From: Flavobacteriales bacterium
Lineage (GTDB): Bacteria; Bacteroidota; Bacteroidia; Flavobacteriales; Flavobacteriaceae
Reading direction: 5' to 3'
Assembly (NCBI GenBank): GCA_027031025.1
Contig: JALVEJ010000320.1
Coordinates: 1-6,395 of the forward strand
DNA: 6,395 nt
Positions 6,298 to 6,395 of this stretch are shown in pieces. Numbering within the stretch: the stretch's first letter is position 1; the number at the start of each line of letters is the position of its first letter. The position numbers and the translations under genes are program-made. Under the pieces are notes generated by a model. It worked only from the letters and a program-made list of their open reading frames with translations, made no database searches and was not told the DNA's origin.

Positions 6298-6395
6298 ATG
6301 CTTCACTCAGCGTTTATAAAACACATAGAAGATATTTGCAGTCGTATCGAACACAAACCGGTTCGATTGCGAGCTTACGAGCGCGTCTCGGGTGG
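6298..6395 (+). CDS. Partial gene, N-terminus resembling fructosamine/ketosamine-3-kinase
   Basis: The ATG at 6298 opens 32 codons plus two bases that run off the right edge. An in-frame TAA at 6286-6288 fixes it as the first possible start, and a strong promoter match ends about 30 bp upstream. The visible peptide starts MLHSAFIKHIEDIC and ends RAYERVSGG. A helical start followed by a VSGG or ISGG turn near residue 30 is how fructosamine-kinase family proteins (aminoglycoside-phosphotransferase fold, phosphorylating ketosamines on proteins so they break down) usually begin, with GG leading into the nucleotide-binding loop. Only the N-terminus is visible and no catalytic motif can be seen. 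That this is a coding region is likely; the family call is tentative. Confidence 0.5.
   Translation, partial: MLHSAFIKHIEDICSRIEHKPVRLRAYERVSG

Overview
The window looks like chromosomal DNA from a low-GC member of the Bacteroidota, most likely a flavobacterium-like organism. The evidence is A/T-rich codon use, start codons without Shine-Dalgarno sequences, several matches to the Bacteroidota promoter -7 element TAnnTTTG, and protein types common in this phylum: a hybrid histidine kinase with a C-terminal AraC domain, and a secreted protein built from NTAIGxxAL repeats with the N-terminal motif VGIGTTTP.

Layout. (1) Positions 1-1643, minus strand: 5' part of a long secreted repeat protein with about two dozen YadA-head-like units; it runs off the left edge. 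(2) Positions 1644-2032: a 389-bp divergent intergenic region. It holds a 13-bp-arm hairpin in the probable leader of the repeat protein, a perfect -7 element pointing at that gene, and a 21-bp-period direct repeat just upstream of that element. (3) Positions 2033-4780, plus strand: a one-protein two-component system with signal peptide, TPR sensor, one membrane span, histidine kinase, receiver and AraC-type DNA-binding domain. (4) Positions 4795-5760, minus strand: a CaCA-family sodium/calcium antiporter, convergent with the regulator at 14 bp. (5) Positions 5792-6088, minus strand: an unrecognised small membrane protein, probably co-transcribed with the antiporter. (6) Positions 6089-6297: a divergent intergenic region with a promoter on each strand. 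(7) Positions 6298-6395, plus strand: the first 32 codons of a gene that looks like a fructosamine/ketosamine-3-kinase, running off the right edge.

How the genes may work together. The most interesting idea is that the hybrid regulator controls the divergent repeat protein. The repeat gene's putative promoter has a perfect -7 element but no recognisable -33 element. In its place lies a direct repeat with a 21-bp period, about where an AraC-type activator would bind. This is inference from arrangement and motif geometry. The right-hand genes look like ordinary housekeeping or transport functions with no visible link to the left-hand pair.
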